Shown: in pieces, positions 1 to 8,988 of the stretch
Numbering within the stretch: position 1 is the first letter of the stretch
Layout of the letters: each line of letters starts with the position of its first letter
NCBI GenBank assembly: GCA_021847435.1
Contig: JAJZRC010000005.1
Span: 1-36,555, forward strand
Reading direction: 5' to 3'
DNA length: 36,555 nt
Origin: a bacterium
Lineage (GTDB): Bacteria; Patescibacteriota; Doudnabacteria; UBA920
Notes under the pieces: model-generated
The model's input: the letters and a program-made list of their open reading frames with translations, nothing else
What the model was told of the DNA's origin: nothing
Database searches by the model: none
Program-made: the position numbers and the translations under genes

Positions 1-113
1 CGGCTCCGGCCAATTTCTTCGTTATTTTCCTGCGGTTTTTATCGGCGTAGCCCGGCTACGCCTCCAAAAATCCTCGGAAAATGCCTCGAACTTGGCTCAA
101 TGCGTAAGTCCTA
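1..113. repeat. Partial MITE-like palindromic repeat (copy 1)
   Basis: These 113 bases match 22180-22292 with only five differences. The right end carries the terminal inverted repeat TGCGTAAGTCCTA. The left terminal repeat would lie outside the window. The sequence can fold into a long imperfect rod (TTTTCC with GGAAAA, GCGTA with TACGC). No ORF is present. The complete copy between ftsE and ftsX shows the full architecture. A short non-autonomous mobile element is inferred; no transposase is seen here. Confidence 0.8.
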
Positions 114-197
114 ATATGGGCTAATTGGGGTATATAGTACACATGGAGTTATTATTAAAAGAGTTGCAAATTAAATTTTGATGCGCAATCTGTGAAT

Positions 198-225
198 TTG
201 TGTTATTTGTGCATCTGTGGATAAT
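198..225 (+). promoter_or_regulatory. Possible rseP promoter
   Basis: A TTGTGT box is followed after 16 bases by GATAAT at 220-225. A start point about seven bases later would fall on the rseP ATG, giving a leaderless mRNA. An overlapping TATAAT at 225-230 touches the ATG and is too close for this start. The rest of 114-230 is AT-rich spacer with nothing else recognisable. Confidence 0.3.
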
Positions 226-230
226 ATAAT

Positions 231-1349
231 ATGATCATCACCATACTTATTTTTATAGTTGTTTTGGGAATTTTAGTCTTCGTTCACGAATTCGGGCATT
301 TTATTGCGGCCAAAAAAAGCGGTATGACCGTGGAGGAATTCGGTTTTGGCTTTCCTCCCAGGCTTGCCGGCATCCAGAAAAGCGGGGGCCGGTGGAAGTG
401 GATTTGGGGCCACAGGCAGCCTGCCGACAAGGACCAGACGGTGTATTCGCTTAACTGGATCCCTTTGGGGGGCTTTGTCCGCATCTTAGGCGAAAACAAC
501 GAGTACGCGGAAGATCCGGGAAGTTTTATCAATAAGGGTTTCTGGCCCAGGCTGCTGACTTTGGCGGCCGGCGTTATTATGAACGTAATTTTTGCCTGGG
601 CTTTGCTTTCCGTGGGCTTTGGCCTGGGTTTGCCCGCTGCCGTAAATGATTTAAGCGAAGTTCCCAAGGGCGCGACATTCAGCGAAAGCCGCGTGGCCAT
701 ATTGGAAACAGCTAAAGATTTGCCCGCTGACCGCGCCGGAGTTAAAGCCGGCGACATTCTGCTGGGCGTTGACGGACAAAAGTTCGCCGGAATCGATGAG
801 GTGCAAAATTACATCAAAAACCGCGCAGGACAGACTATTACGTTTGAAATAGAGCGCTCCGGGGAGAAATTGTCCTTGCCGGTTGAATCAAATTTAAACC
901 CGCCTCCGGGAGAAGGTCCGACCGGTATTGTGCTGGCCGTAATCGGCAGGTTAAAATACCCATGGCATTTAGCCGGCATAGAAGGAGCCAAGACGACCTG
1001 GAACGGGCTAAGCGGAATTGTTCAGGGCCTTTATCGTCTGATTGTGTCCGGAGCCGGGTTCGCCAGTCTGGGCGGGCCGGTGAAAATTGCCAAATTGACC
1101 GGCGAGGTGGCCGGACTCGGGCTGATTTATTTGATGCAGTTTACCGCATTTTTGTCATTGAACCTGGCTGTCCTGAATATTCTGCCGTTTCCGGCTTTGG
1201 ATGGCGGACGGGTGCTGTTCTTGATGATTGAAAAAGTCCGCGGCAGGCGCAATAATCAAAGAATTGAACAAATGGTAAACGCAATAGGATTTATACTGCT
1301 GTTGGGGCTGATGGTGCTGATCACCATTAAAGATGTGAGAGGTTTGTAG
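231..1349 (+). CDS. rseP: Site-2 protease, RseP/M50 family zinc metalloprotease
   Basis: This is an intramembrane zinc protease that cuts membrane-anchored regulators or remnant signal peptides within the bilayer. The first transmembrane helix carries HEFGH at about residues 19-23, the metal-binding and catalytic motif. A PDZ domain lies at roughly 150-235. The second metal-ligand motif LDGGR is near residue 322, followed by a last hydrophobic helix. The length of 372 residues fits single-PDZ members of the family. No SD is visible; the ATG sits directly after an AT-rich promoter-like stretch. proS follows after 38 bases on the same strand, so the two may be co-transcribed. The family assignment is secure; the substrate is unknown. 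Confidence 0.93.
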   Translation: MIITILIFIVVLGILVFVHEFGHFIAAKKSGMTVEEFGFGFPPRLAGIQKSGGRWKWIWGHRQPADKDQTVYSLNWIPLGGFVRILGENNEYAEDPGSFINKGFWPRLLTLAAGVIMNVIFAWALLSVGFGLGLPAAVNDLSEVPKGATFSESRVAILETAKDLPADRAGVKAGDILLGVDGQKFAGIDEVQNYIKNRAGQTITFEIERSGEKLSLPVESNLNPPPGEGPTGIVLAVIGRLKYPWHLAGIEGAKTTWNGLSGIVQGLYRLIVSGAGFASLGGPVKIAKLTGEVAGLGLIYLMQFTAFLSLNLAVLNILPFPALDGGRVLFLMIEKVRGRRNNQRIEQMVNAIGFILLLGLMVLITIKDVRGL

Positions 1350-1387
1350 TTGTATAAATCACTCAGGAATATAATTAAAAGCAAGTT

Positions 1388-2611
1388 ATGCGACAATCCA
1401 AGTATTTTTTAAAAACCTCAAAGACCGTTTCGGCCGATGATGTCAGTATTAATGCCCGGCTTTTGGAGCAGGGCGGTTTTGTGCAAAAAGTAATGGCCGG
1501 GGTGTACGATTTTATGCCTTTGGGCCTCAGGGTTTTGCAAAAGATTGAAAATATCGTGCGCGAGGAAATGGACAAAATTGGCAGCGAGATGTTCATGCCC
1601 GTGCTGCACCCCAAGGAAAACTGGGAAAAAACCGGACGGTGGCAGGGCCTGGACGTGCTGTTCAAGCTCAAATCCCGGCATGGCAGCGAGTATGCTTTGG
1701 GGCCGACCCATGAAGAAATAATTACCCCCGCGGCGCAGAGCGTGATCGGCAGCTATAAAGACCTGCCTTTGGCCGTGTACCAGATCCAGACCAAGTTTCG
1801 CGACGAGCCGCGGGCAAAGTCGGGACTGCTGCGCGGACGGGAGTTCAGGATGAAGGACTTGTACAGCTTTCACGCCACAGCCGAAGATTTGGAAGAATAC
1901 TACAACAAGCAGGCTATTCCTGCTTACGAGAAAGTTTATCAGCGCTTGGGTTTGAAGGCACTGTTAACCGAAGCTTCCGGCGGGACTTTTTCCAAATATT
2001 CGCATGAGTACCAGGTGGAAATCGAAAGCGGCGAGGACATCATTTACGTTTGCGGCAAATGCGGTACGGCAAAGAATAAGGAAATTTTTGAGGAAGGGGC
2101 GCTGTGCACCAATTGCGGAAAAACCGAGTGGCGGGAAACCAAGGCGTGCGAAGTGGGCAATATATTCAAGCTGCAGGATAAATATTCTTCGGCATTCAAT
2201 TTGCAGTATACTGACCAGGACGGGGGCAAAAAACCCGTGCTGATGGGTTGCTATGGAATCGGCACTTCAAGGCTTATGGGGGTCCTGGTGGAGAGATTCC
2301 ATGACGATAAAGGAATAATTTGGCCCGATGCGTCCGCGCCTTTTAAAGCCCATCTGCTGGCTCTCAAAGGCGCTGAAAAGCAAGCCGGTGAAATATACGA
2401 GTCTTTATTAAAATCCGGAATTGAGGTACTATATGATGACAGGGAGGCAAGCGCCGGGGTTAAGTTTGCGGATGCGGATTTGATCGGCATACCGTACCGC
2501 GTTGTGGTATCGCCGAAAACTCTGGCCGATAAAGCAGTTGAAGTAAAAAAGAGGAGCGCGGAAAAAGCAGAGTTTGTTCAAATAGAAAATTTGGCGGATT
2601 TTATAAAATAA
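1388..2611 (+). CDS. proS: Prolyl-tRNA synthetase lacking the editing domain
   Basis: This class II synthetase charges tRNA-Pro. Class II motif 2 is clear (FRDEPRAKSGLLRGREFR, about residues 138-155), and motif 3 appears as YGIGTSRLMG near 290. A C-terminal anticodon-binding domain follows (LLALKGAEKQ onward). Bacterial-type ProRS is usually about 570 residues and carries an INS domain that hydrolyses Ala-tRNA-Pro. This protein has 407 residues: after GGTFSKYSHEYQV the INS region is replaced by a short insert with two CxxC pairs (CGKCG and CTNCG), which suggests a zinc ribbon. The ORF is intact, so this is a short form and not a truncation. Editing may be absent or supplied in trans. Confidence 0.95.
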   Translation: MRQSKYFLKTSKTVSADDVSINARLLEQGGFVQKVMAGVYDFMPLGLRVLQKIENIVREEMDKIGSEMFMPVLHPKENWEKTGRWQGLDVLFKLKSRHGSEYALGPTHEEIITPAAQSVIGSYKDLPLAVYQIQTKFRDEPRAKSGLLRGREFRMKDLYSFHATAEDLEEYYNKQAIPAYEKVYQRLGLKALLTEASGGTFSKYSHEYQVEIESGEDIIYVCGKCGTAKNKEIFEEGALCTNCGKTEWRETKACEVGNIFKLQDKYSSAFNLQYTDQDGGKKPVLMGCYGIGTSRLMGVLVERFHDDKGIIWPDASAPFKAHLLALKGAEKQAGEIYESLLKSGIEVLYDDREASAGVKFADADLIGIPYRVVVSPKTLADKAVEVKKRSAEKAEFVQIENLADFIK

Positions 2612-2739
2612 AATTTCAAATATCAAATACCATACCGCATGAATGCCAGCCGCAATGGCAGGTGCGGGCATATGCCAAATGAATTCCTAATTTTCAAATT
2701 TTAAATCCGGGCACATTTGGCATAAATTTGAAATTTGAG
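2611..2739. repeat. Nested inverted repeats between proS and mreB
   Basis: The gap contains an outer pair AAATTTCAAAT (2611-2621) with ATTTGAAATTT (2726-2736). Inside are ATGCCAAATG with CATTTGGCAT, and a nested hairpin CCGCA/TGCGG enclosing TGCCA/TGGCA. The AT-rich outer arms resemble the repeat at 26011-26090. It may be an intergenic palindromic repeat that also ends the proS transcript, although no T-tract is obvious. Confidence 0.6.
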
Positions 2740-2758
2740 ATAGAAAATTTGGCATTTT

Positions 2759-3814
2759 GTGATTTTAGACCGTTTTTACCAAAAATTTTCCAAAGATATT
2801 GGTATTGACTTAGGCACGGCCAATACTTTGGTTTACGTAAAAGGCAAGGGGATAGTGATTAATGAGCCGAGCGTCGTCGCTATAAATACCAGGACGAAGC
2901 AGATTTTGGCTATTGGCAATGAGGCCAGAGTCATGGTGGGCCGCACTCCCCAGCACATCGTGGCAACCCGGCCGCTCGTCGACGGGGTGATTTCGGATTT
3001 TGAAGTTACCGAAGCCATGCTGCGGTATTTTTTCGACAAGGTACATTCCCAAACGTACAGTTTTTTGCGCCGGCCGCGGGTGGTTATTGGGATTCCTTCG
3101 GGTGTTACCGAAGTTGAAAAGCGCGCCGTGCAGGATGCGGCTATTAATGCCGGCGCTTCCGCCGCCTATCTTATAGAAGAGCCGATGGCCGCAGCCATTG
3201 GCAGCCGCCTCAACGTTCAGGATGCCTCCGGGAGCATGGTTGTTGACATTGGCGGCGGTACCACGGAGATTGCGGTAATTTCCCTGGGCGGAATCGTGAT
3301 TTCCAAGAGCGTCCGGATAGCCGGTGATGAAATGAACGAGAACATTATCCAATACGCGCGGGAGAATTTCAATTTGCTTCTTGGCGAACGTTCAGCGGAA
3401 GAAGTTAAAATCAGAATTGGCAGCGCTTATCCGCTGGAACAGCCTTTGTACGCCCAAATGCGCGGGCGGGATCTGGTTTCCGGATTGCCCAAAGAGGTCA
3501 GCATATCGGACGCGCAGGTGCGGGAAGCATTAATGCACAGCCTGCGGGTAATAGTAAACAGCATAAAAAGCGTAATTGAAGAAATTCCGCCCGAACTGAT
3601 TTCTGACATTATGCATAAAGGGATCGTACTCGCCGGAGGCGGCGCGCTCTTAAAGGGGCTGGACAAGCTGGTTAAGGAAGCTACGGCCATGCCGATTGCC
3701 GTTGCTGAGGATCCTTTGACCTGCGTGGCCCGCGGCGCCGGCGTGGTGGTAGAGGATCTGGAACAGCTGAAGGATGTTTTGGTTCCGACCGAATTTGTCA
3801 AAATTCCGCGTTAA
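2759..3814 (+). CDS. mreB: Rod shape-determining actin-like protein MreB
   Basis: This bacterial actin homologue polymerises on ATP under the membrane and directs lateral wall synthesis. The phosphate 1 motif GIDLGTANT is at about residues 15-23, phosphate 2 is VVDIGGGTTEIAV, and the adenosine motif is GIVLAGGGALLKGL. The 351-residue length is standard. The start is a GTG with no clear SD. It heads mreB-mreC-mreD-mrdA, in which each gene follows closely, so these four products are probably made together as the elongasome core. RodA is not in the window. Confidence 0.97.
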   Translation: MILDRFYQKFSKDIGIDLGTANTLVYVKGKGIVINEPSVVAINTRTKQILAIGNEARVMVGRTPQHIVATRPLVDGVISDFEVTEAMLRYFFDKVHSQTYSFLRRPRVVIGIPSGVTEVEKRAVQDAAINAGASAAYLIEEPMAAAIGSRLNVQDASGSMVVDIGGGTTEIAVISLGGIVISKSVRIAGDEMNENIIQYARENFNLLLGERSAEEVKIRIGSAYPLEQPLYAQMRGRDLVSGLPKEVSISDAQVREALMHSLRVIVNSIKSVIEEIPPELISDIMHKGIVLAGGGALLKGLDKLVKEATAMPIAVAEDPLTCVARGAGVVVEDLEQLKDVLVPTEFVKIPR

Positions 3815-3851
3815 ATTTTAACAAAATTTCCCTTCCCCCCGGGGTTTTACC

Positions 3852-4652
3852 ATGCGTTTTATATATACAAAATTTTTTGCGTTTTTTTTCGCCGGCCTGG
3901 TGTTTGTTACCGTTTTGGCTTTTTTTCAGCAGAAGGGATGGCTGGATCCGGTGCGGGCAATGGTGCTGCAAGCTCCCAGGCCGGTCATAGCATTGGCCAA
4001 GGGCGTAGTGCTGCCGGTAAAAAATTTCTTTGGGACAGTTTATCAGCTGAAAAAAATTTCCGAAGAAAACTCGGAACTTAACGCTAAAGTCGCGGAATTA
4101 CAGCAGGGCTTGATACAGTACGAAGAAACATCCAAAGAGAATGAAGCTTTAAAAAAGGAATTGGGTTTTGTTAAAACCAGCAAGCAGAAATTGATTGCCT
4201 GTACCGCTCTCTCAGGCAATCCTTTTGGCGGCGGCGACTCTCTGGTTTTAAACTGCGGCAGGGAAGCCGGGGTTGAAGAAGGCCAGGCCGTGGTTTCCCA
4301 GGGGCATTTGGTCGGCAAAGTGATTTACTCGGGACAAAATTCAAGCAACGTCCTGCTGGCCAACAGTTCGCAGTTTTCCACTGACGCCAAAGTTTCCCAG
4401 GTCGGGGTTTCCGCAATTGTGAAGGGGTCGTTTAATTCCGGCTTGTTGCTTGACCAAGTGCCTCAAACATCAGACCTGCAAAAAGGCTGGCTGGTTTCCA
4501 CTGCCGGCATCAATAACAAGATTCCCAAAAACATAATGATCGGCGAAGTGGGCGATCTGCTTTCCGGCAATAATGATCTGTTTAAAAAGGCTTCGGTTAT
4601 AAGCCCTGTTGACTTTAAAAATTTGGAATTCGTTTTCGTGGTAAAAAACTAG
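3852..4652 (+). CDS. mreC: Rod shape-determining protein MreC
   Basis: MreC links the MreB filament to periplasmic or extracellular wall enzymes, including PBP2. One transmembrane helix lies at about residues 8-26. A coiled coil (LKKISEENSELNAKVAELQQ) spans roughly 63-105, followed by the beta-rich MreC domain with GNPFGGGDSLVLNCG and VGKVIYSG. The length of 266 residues is normal. It lies 37 bases after mreB and 6 bases before mreD. Confidence 0.93.
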   Translation: MRFIYTKFFAFFFAGLVFVTVLAFFQQKGWLDPVRAMVLQAPRPVIALAKGVVLPVKNFFGTVYQLKKISEENSELNAKVAELQQGLIQYEETSKENEALKKELGFVKTSKQKLIACTALSGNPFGGGDSLVLNCGREAGVEEGQAVVSQGHLVGKVIYSGQNSSNVLLANSSQFSTDAKVSQVGVSAIVKGSFNSGLLLDQVPQTSDLQKGWLVSTAGINNKIPKNIMIGEVGDLLSGNNDLFKKASVISPVDFKNLEFVFVVKN

Positions 4653-4658
4653 CCAGTT

Positions 4659-5195
4659 ATGAAATATTTTATTTACTTGCTCGCCGTGGTGGCGCTTTTG
4701 GGGCTGAATGTCGGCCTGTTCGGCAGCATGAGGATTTATAATCAAATTCCCAATCTGCTGCTGTTGTTTGTGATTTTTGCTTCCCTCGAAAAAAAATCCG
4801 CGGAGCTCCTGTACATTATGCTGCTTTGCGGCGCGGCGCTGGACTTTTATTCTACAAATTTTTTCGGCGGGTATGCTTTGGGGTTTTTGCTCGTCGGCCT
4901 CATAATCAGCGTGTTTAGCGAGAACTTTTTATTATTGGATTTCAGCTGGAAGACTTTAAGCGGCTTGCTGCTTGGGGCCCTGTTTTTGTTGAAGCTTGTT
5001 CTCTGGCTTTATGGGCTTCTGGCGCTTAAGTTTAATTGGGTTAAAGTTGCTTATTCGGTTGATTTGAATTTTTATCATTTGGCGGCGGAGTATCTTTATA
5101 ATTGGGTGCTGTTATATCCGATTTTTTTGATCCATGATTTTTTGAAAAAAAACATTGATAATTATTATGCGCACAAGAGGGGGGTCGTTCGTTGA
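4659..5195 (+). CDS. mreD: Rod shape-determining membrane protein MreD
   Basis: This is a 178-residue, very hydrophobic protein with about five predicted membrane helices. MreD sequences are poorly conserved, so the call rests on size, topology and position between mreC and the PBP2 gene. Its stop codon overlaps the TTG start of mrdA by four bases (TTGA), indicating translational coupling. Confidence 0.88.
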   Translation: MKYFIYLLAVVALLGLNVGLFGSMRIYNQIPNLLLLFVIFASLEKKSAELLYIMLLCGAALDFYSTNFFGGYALGFLLVGLIISVFSENFLLLDFSWKTLSGLLLGALFLLKLVLWLYGLLALKFNWVKVAYSVDLNFYHLAAEYLYNWVLLYPIFLIHDFLKKNIDNYYAHKRGVVR

Positions 5196-7156
5196 GATTT
5201 TCTGCCAAAAATCCCTTTGAGGTAAAAACAAGTTTCCAGGCGCGTCCCGAAAGGAAAAGCCTTGATTGGGAAGAGTCCGCTGTGGATTCCCAAAGCTCAA
5301 TTAATGAGCTGTATGATGAGGACCGTCGCGCGCCGGCGTTCGCCTGGCTTCGGGCCGGGCTGTTTTTAGTGTTTGCGGTATTTATTTCCCGAATTTTTTA
5401 TTTGCAAATTATCCACGGGCAAACTTTCCGGGCGCTGTCTGAAAGCAACCGTATCCGCAGCCAAAGTTTGCTTGCGCCCCGGGGTTTGATTTTTTCGCGG
5501 GATGGGCAGATTCTTGCCCAGAATACCGCCAGCTTTAATCTGGTGGCCGTTCCTTTCGATTTGCCCAAAAACGCAGGGCAGCTGAGCGAAGAGCTGGACA
5601 GGGCCGCCGCAACTTTCGGTTTTGACAAGAATGCCCTGCTGGCAAAAATAAAAAGCGCGGGACAAAATCAGCTGGAGCCGATTATGGTAATTCAGGATAT
5701 GAGCCAGGAGCAGGCAATTTTGTTTGAAACCAGGGCCACGGAATTTTTAGGGTTATCGGTAAGGCAGATTCCGATCCGGCAGTATGCGGACGCGCCGGTT
5801 TTTTCCCATGTTTTGGGGTATACCGGTTTGGTTTCTGCCGAAGATCTGCAGCGGCTTGATAAAGACAAGTATGACGCCGTGGATTATATAGGAAAGCTTG
5901 GCATAGAAGCGGTTTACGAAGGCTATCTTCACGGCGGCAACGGCCAGGATCTGGTAGAGGTGGATGCTTCGGGCAAGCTGCTGGATGTTTTGGGGCAAAA
6001 ATTGCCCCAGGCGGGCAACGCTTTGAAACTTAATATTGATAAAGGACTTCAGGAAAAACTTTATAACGATTTAAAAAAAGGCGGCAATTCCAAAGCGGCT
6101 GCCGTTGCTCTTGACCCCAAAACCGGGGCGATTTTGGCGCTGGTCAGTCTGCCGGGATTTGACAATAATTTGTTTGCCCACGGCATCAAGCAGCGGGATT
6201 ATTCCCAGCTGCTCGGCGACAAAAATTTACCCTTGTTTAATAGGGCAATCGCGGGAACTTACCCGCCCGGCAGCACCGTTAAGCTCATGGTAGCCTTGGC
6301 TGCTCTGCAGGAAGGCTTGGTGACGCCCAGCACGGTAATTAATGACCGGGGAGTTTTGGTCATACCGAACCAATTTAATCCGGCAGTCAGCTATAATTTT
6401 TACGGATGGAAAAGGGACGGACTTGGCCCGATGAATATATACTCGGCCATAGCCGAAAGCAGCGATATTTATTTTTACGTTGTCGCCGGCGGCCATCCCA
6501 GCAGCCCGGTCAAAGGCCTTGGCGCGGAAAAGCTCGCGGAGTACTATAAAAAATTTAATTTGGGCAGCGCCACGGGAATTGACTTGCCGGGGGAAAAAAC
6601 CGGAGTGGTCGCCGATCCCGGCTGGAAGGCGCGATATTTTAAAAACGACCCGATTCTGAGCAAGTGGTATTTGGGCGACACTTACCATATCGGCATCGGC
6701 CAGGGCGATATGCTGGTCACGCCCCTGCAGGTCGCAATGTGGACTTCGATTATCGCAAATAACGGCGTGGGCATGGTGCCAAGAGTGCTTGACTCGGTTG
6801 TGGGCGACTCGGGAAAGGAAATTTTTAAAAATCAGCCGAAAGTTTTGGTAAACAATTTTTTGAAAGAAGAGAATTTAAAAATCGTCCAAAACGGCATGCG
6901 GCAGACGATTTTTGCAGGGAGCGGCCGGCAGCTCTCGACATTGCCGGTTTCTTCAGCCGGGAAAACCGGCACTTCCCAATTCGACGGTTCCGATCCGAAG
7001 CGCACCCACGCGTGGTTTACGGCTTACGCGCCCTTTGAAGACCCGCAAATTGTAATAACCGTGCTTGTGGAAGCAGGGGGCGAAGGCCATGTGGCGGCGG
7101 TGCCTGTGGTAAGGGACGCTTTGGCCTGGTGGGCCGATAATAGATATAAAAAATAG
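5192..7156 (+). CDS. mrdA: Penicillin-binding protein 2 (elongation transpeptidase)
   Basis: PBP2 cross-links peptidoglycan during cell elongation with MreBCD and RodA. A cytoplasmic tail of about 50 residues is followed by one membrane anchor (AWLRAGLFLVFAVFISRIFY), a dimerisation domain (RGLIFSRDGQILAQN) and the transpeptidase domain. The catalytic motifs are STVK at about 360, SSD near 422 and KTGTSQ near 590. The TTG start is supported by a good SD (AGAGGGGGG) ending about 8 bases upstream and by overlap with the mreD stop. The N-terminal tail is longer than usual; its role is unknown. Confidence 0.94.
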   Translation: MRFSAKNPFEVKTSFQARPERKSLDWEESAVDSQSSINELYDEDRRAPAFAWLRAGLFLVFAVFISRIFYLQIIHGQTFRALSESNRIRSQSLLAPRGLIFSRDGQILAQNTASFNLVAVPFDLPKNAGQLSEELDRAAATFGFDKNALLAKIKSAGQNQLEPIMVIQDMSQEQAILFETRATEFLGLSVRQIPIRQYADAPVFSHVLGYTGLVSAEDLQRLDKDKYDAVDYIGKLGIEAVYEGYLHGGNGQDLVEVDASGKLLDVLGQKLPQAGNALKLNIDKGLQEKLYNDLKKGGNSKAAAVALDPKTGAILALVSLPGFDNNLFAHGIKQRDYSQLLGDKNLPLFNRAIAGTYPPGSTVKLMVALAALQEGLVTPSTVINDRGVLVIPNQFNPAVSYNFYGWKRDGLGPMNIYSAIAESSDIYFYVVAGGHPSSPVKGLGAEKLAEYYKKFNLGSATGIDLPGEKTGVVADPGWKARYFKNDPILSKWYLGDTYHIGIGQGDMLVTPLQVAMWTSIIANNGVGMVPRVLDSVVGDSGKEIFKNQPKVLVNNFLKEENLKIVQNGMRQTIFAGSGRQLSTLPVSSAGKTGTSQFDGSDPKRTHAWFTAYAPFEDPQIVITVLVEAGGEGHVAAVPVVRDALAWWADNRYKK

Positions 7157-7213
7157 TTTTTAGTATAATGTATTTAGCATAACGTGTATGGAAAGGGCGA
7201 TTGGATTTTGTGC

Positions 7214-8044
7214 ATGGTCATAGACGGGAGAAAAATAGCTGAGGAAATTTTATTTGATATCCGGCGTCAGGCGGAAGGCTTGCCTTTCACGCCTGTGTTT
7301 TGCGATGTCCTGGTTGGCGATGATCCGGCTTCCGCCCAGTATGTTCGGATGAAAAACCAGACTGCCCAAAGAGCCGGGATTAACTTTTTAAAAGCGGAAT
7401 TTCCCGGAAACATTTCTACCGCAGAGCTGGTTAAAGAAATCAAACGGCTGAGCCGCGAGCCGGATCTTTGCGGCCTGATTGTCCAGCTGCCTTTGCCTGG
7501 CGGGTTGGATAAGCAGAGGGTTCTGAATGCCATTGACCCCCGCGTGGATGTGGACTGCATAGGTTCGGTTAACGAAAAGCGCTTTTACGGCGCGGGAGAC
7601 TTTTTGGACTACCCGACTGCCGCGGCGATATTAAAAATTTTGGACAGTCTTGGCCGGAATTTTGCAGAAAAAAATTTTTTAGTGCTCGGCCAGGGCCAGC
7701 TGGTAGGCAGGCCGGTCAGCCGGCTGCTTAAAAGGCGCGGGTATTTTGTTGATACCGCCACCAGGGCTACTGAAAACATCGCGGCCCTGCTGGAGAAAGC
7801 GGACGTGGTGATTACTGCGGCAGGAAGCCCGGGTTTTATTACCGGCGGCATGATTAAGCCGGGAGCGGTGGTGATAGACGCCGGGACTTCGGAAGCCCAA
7901 GCCGGCGGGATCGTAGGAGATGTGGATTTTGCTTCAGTCAGCCGGGTCGCCGGCGCGGTCTCGCCGGTTCCCGGCGGCGTGGGGCCGGTAACCGTGGCCT
8001 GCCTGCTGGCCAATGTTTTAAAAGTGGCAAAAAATAAAATATAA
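7214..8044 (+). CDS. folD: Bifunctional methylene-THF dehydrogenase/cyclohydrolase FolD
   Basis: FolD interconverts 5,10-methylene-, methenyl- and 10-formyl-tetrahydrofolate using NADP. Family motifs are YVRMK with the catalytic lysine, VQLPLPGGLD, the nucleotide-binding stretch VLGQGQLVGRPVSRLL, and PGGVGPVT near the C-terminus. The ORF opens at 7184, but the ATG at 7214 gives the usual family start (MVIDGRKIAEE), so 276 residues are preferred. A GGAAAGGG lies 17-24 bases upstream, which is rather far, so 7184 is possible. A TATAAT lies at 7164-7169. The product supplies the folate cofactor used by ThyA and the FolA cycle encoded downstream. The next gene starts two bases after the stop. Confidence 0.95.
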   Translation: MVIDGRKIAEEILFDIRRQAEGLPFTPVFCDVLVGDDPASAQYVRMKNQTAQRAGINFLKAEFPGNISTAELVKEIKRLSREPDLCGLIVQLPLPGGLDKQRVLNAIDPRVDVDCIGSVNEKRFYGAGDFLDYPTAAAILKILDSLGRNFAEKNFLVLGQGQLVGRPVSRLLKRRGYFVDTATRATENIAALLEKADVVITAAGSPGFITGGMIKPGAVVIDAGTSEAQAGGIVGDVDFASVSRVAGAVSPVPGGVGPVTVACLLANVLKVAKNKI

Positions 8045-8046
8045 AC

Positions 8047-8967
8047 ATGGAAAAAACGCAAAACCCCGCGAAATATAAATTGTCGTGCAAATATCTGCTT
8101 GGGGGCTGGCTTTCCGCTTTGTGGGGCGTCCAGAAGCTTTTGGAGTTTTTCAGCCTAAGGGAAGGGGAAAAATATTGGGGTGTGGTGTACGACAGCGTGA
8201 CCAAGCAGCCCCTGGATCCCGCAATAATCAAACTGCTGTATGTGGACGGCAGTGAAGTTGAAACTTGCGTGACCGACATGGCGGGACGGTACGGTTTTTT
8301 GGCCAAACCGGGAAAGTTTAAAATTTTTGCCAAAAAAACCAACTATTCTTTTCCTTCCAGGTATGCGGCCGGGGACAGTGACGGAATTTTTGAAAATCTC
8401 TACCATGGAGAGTTTTTTGAACTTTTTGGCGACTACGAGGTAGTGGCGCCGAATATTCCCATGGATCCCGAGCAGGTTGACTGGAATCAGCAGGCGAAAA
8501 CCGCGATCGTCAACACGCACCCGTATTTAAAGAAATTTTTTAAAAGCCTGGCCGCTTCGTTTTTTTGGTTCGGCTTGATATGGGTTGGTTTCCGGCTTTG
8601 GCAGAGCCGGCCGGAACCGGACCAGGCGGCCGCAGTCATGGCCGGAGCGTATTTGGCTGTGTTGTTGCTGGGTTTTTTTGCGCCTTCCGCACGGCTCTGG
8701 GGCAGGCTGAAAATAAGAGGGAAGCAGGAATTTGCAGGAAGATTGCGGCTTGAGCTGAGGCATCCAAAATTGCAGACCACTTTTGGGCGCGCTATGGTGA
8801 TGGATACGGGCAAATTTTTGCTGCGGGCCAATAAAGGGAAATATCTTCTCAGTTTGTTCGAAGTATCCCCGGACGGGAGCAGTAAAAATTTATTGGCTGA
8901 AAAAATGGTGAGGGTCGGAGGCAGCGGGGTTTATAACGGAACGCTGACTCTCATGGCAAGGCGCTAA
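8047..8967 (+). CDS. Membrane protein with carboxypeptidase-regulatory-like domain, unknown function
   Basis: The protein has 306 residues. Residues about 40-110 look like a beta-sandwich of the carboxypeptidase regulatory (CarboxypepD_reg) type: GVVYDSVTKQPLDPA followed by VTDMAGRYGFLAKPG. Two membrane helices follow (about 170-190 and 196-217), then a C-terminal domain of about 80 residues that may be a second beta domain (GKFLLRANKGKYLLSLFEV). The beta domains probably face outside. It is tightly coupled to folD, but no functional link is evident. No enzyme motif is visible. Confidence 0.7.
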   Translation: MEKTQNPAKYKLSCKYLLGGWLSALWGVQKLLEFFSLREGEKYWGVVYDSVTKQPLDPAIIKLLYVDGSEVETCVTDMAGRYGFLAKPGKFKIFAKKTNYSFPSRYAAGDSDGIFENLYHGEFFELFGDYEVVAPNIPMDPEQVDWNQQAKTAIVNTHPYLKKFFKSLAASFFWFGLIWVGFRLWQSRPEPDQAAAVMAGAYLAVLLLGFFAPSARLWGRLKIRGKQEFAGRLRLELRHPKLQTTFGRAMVMDTGKFLLRANKGKYLLSLFEVSPDGSSKNLLAEKMVRVGGSGVYNGTLTLMARR

Positions 8968-8970
8968 GTA

Positions 8971-8979
8971 TGCTATAAT
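8971..8979 (+). promoter_or_regulatory. Extended -10 promoter of receiver gene
   Basis: The sequence TGCTATAAT is a perfect extended -10 element lying directly after the stop of the preceding gene. Transcription would begin near 8986, about three bases before the preferred ATG at 8989, giving a nearly leaderless mRNA. The same TGCTATAAT precedes prfB. Confidence 0.65.
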
Positions 8980-8988
8980 ATGGTTGTT

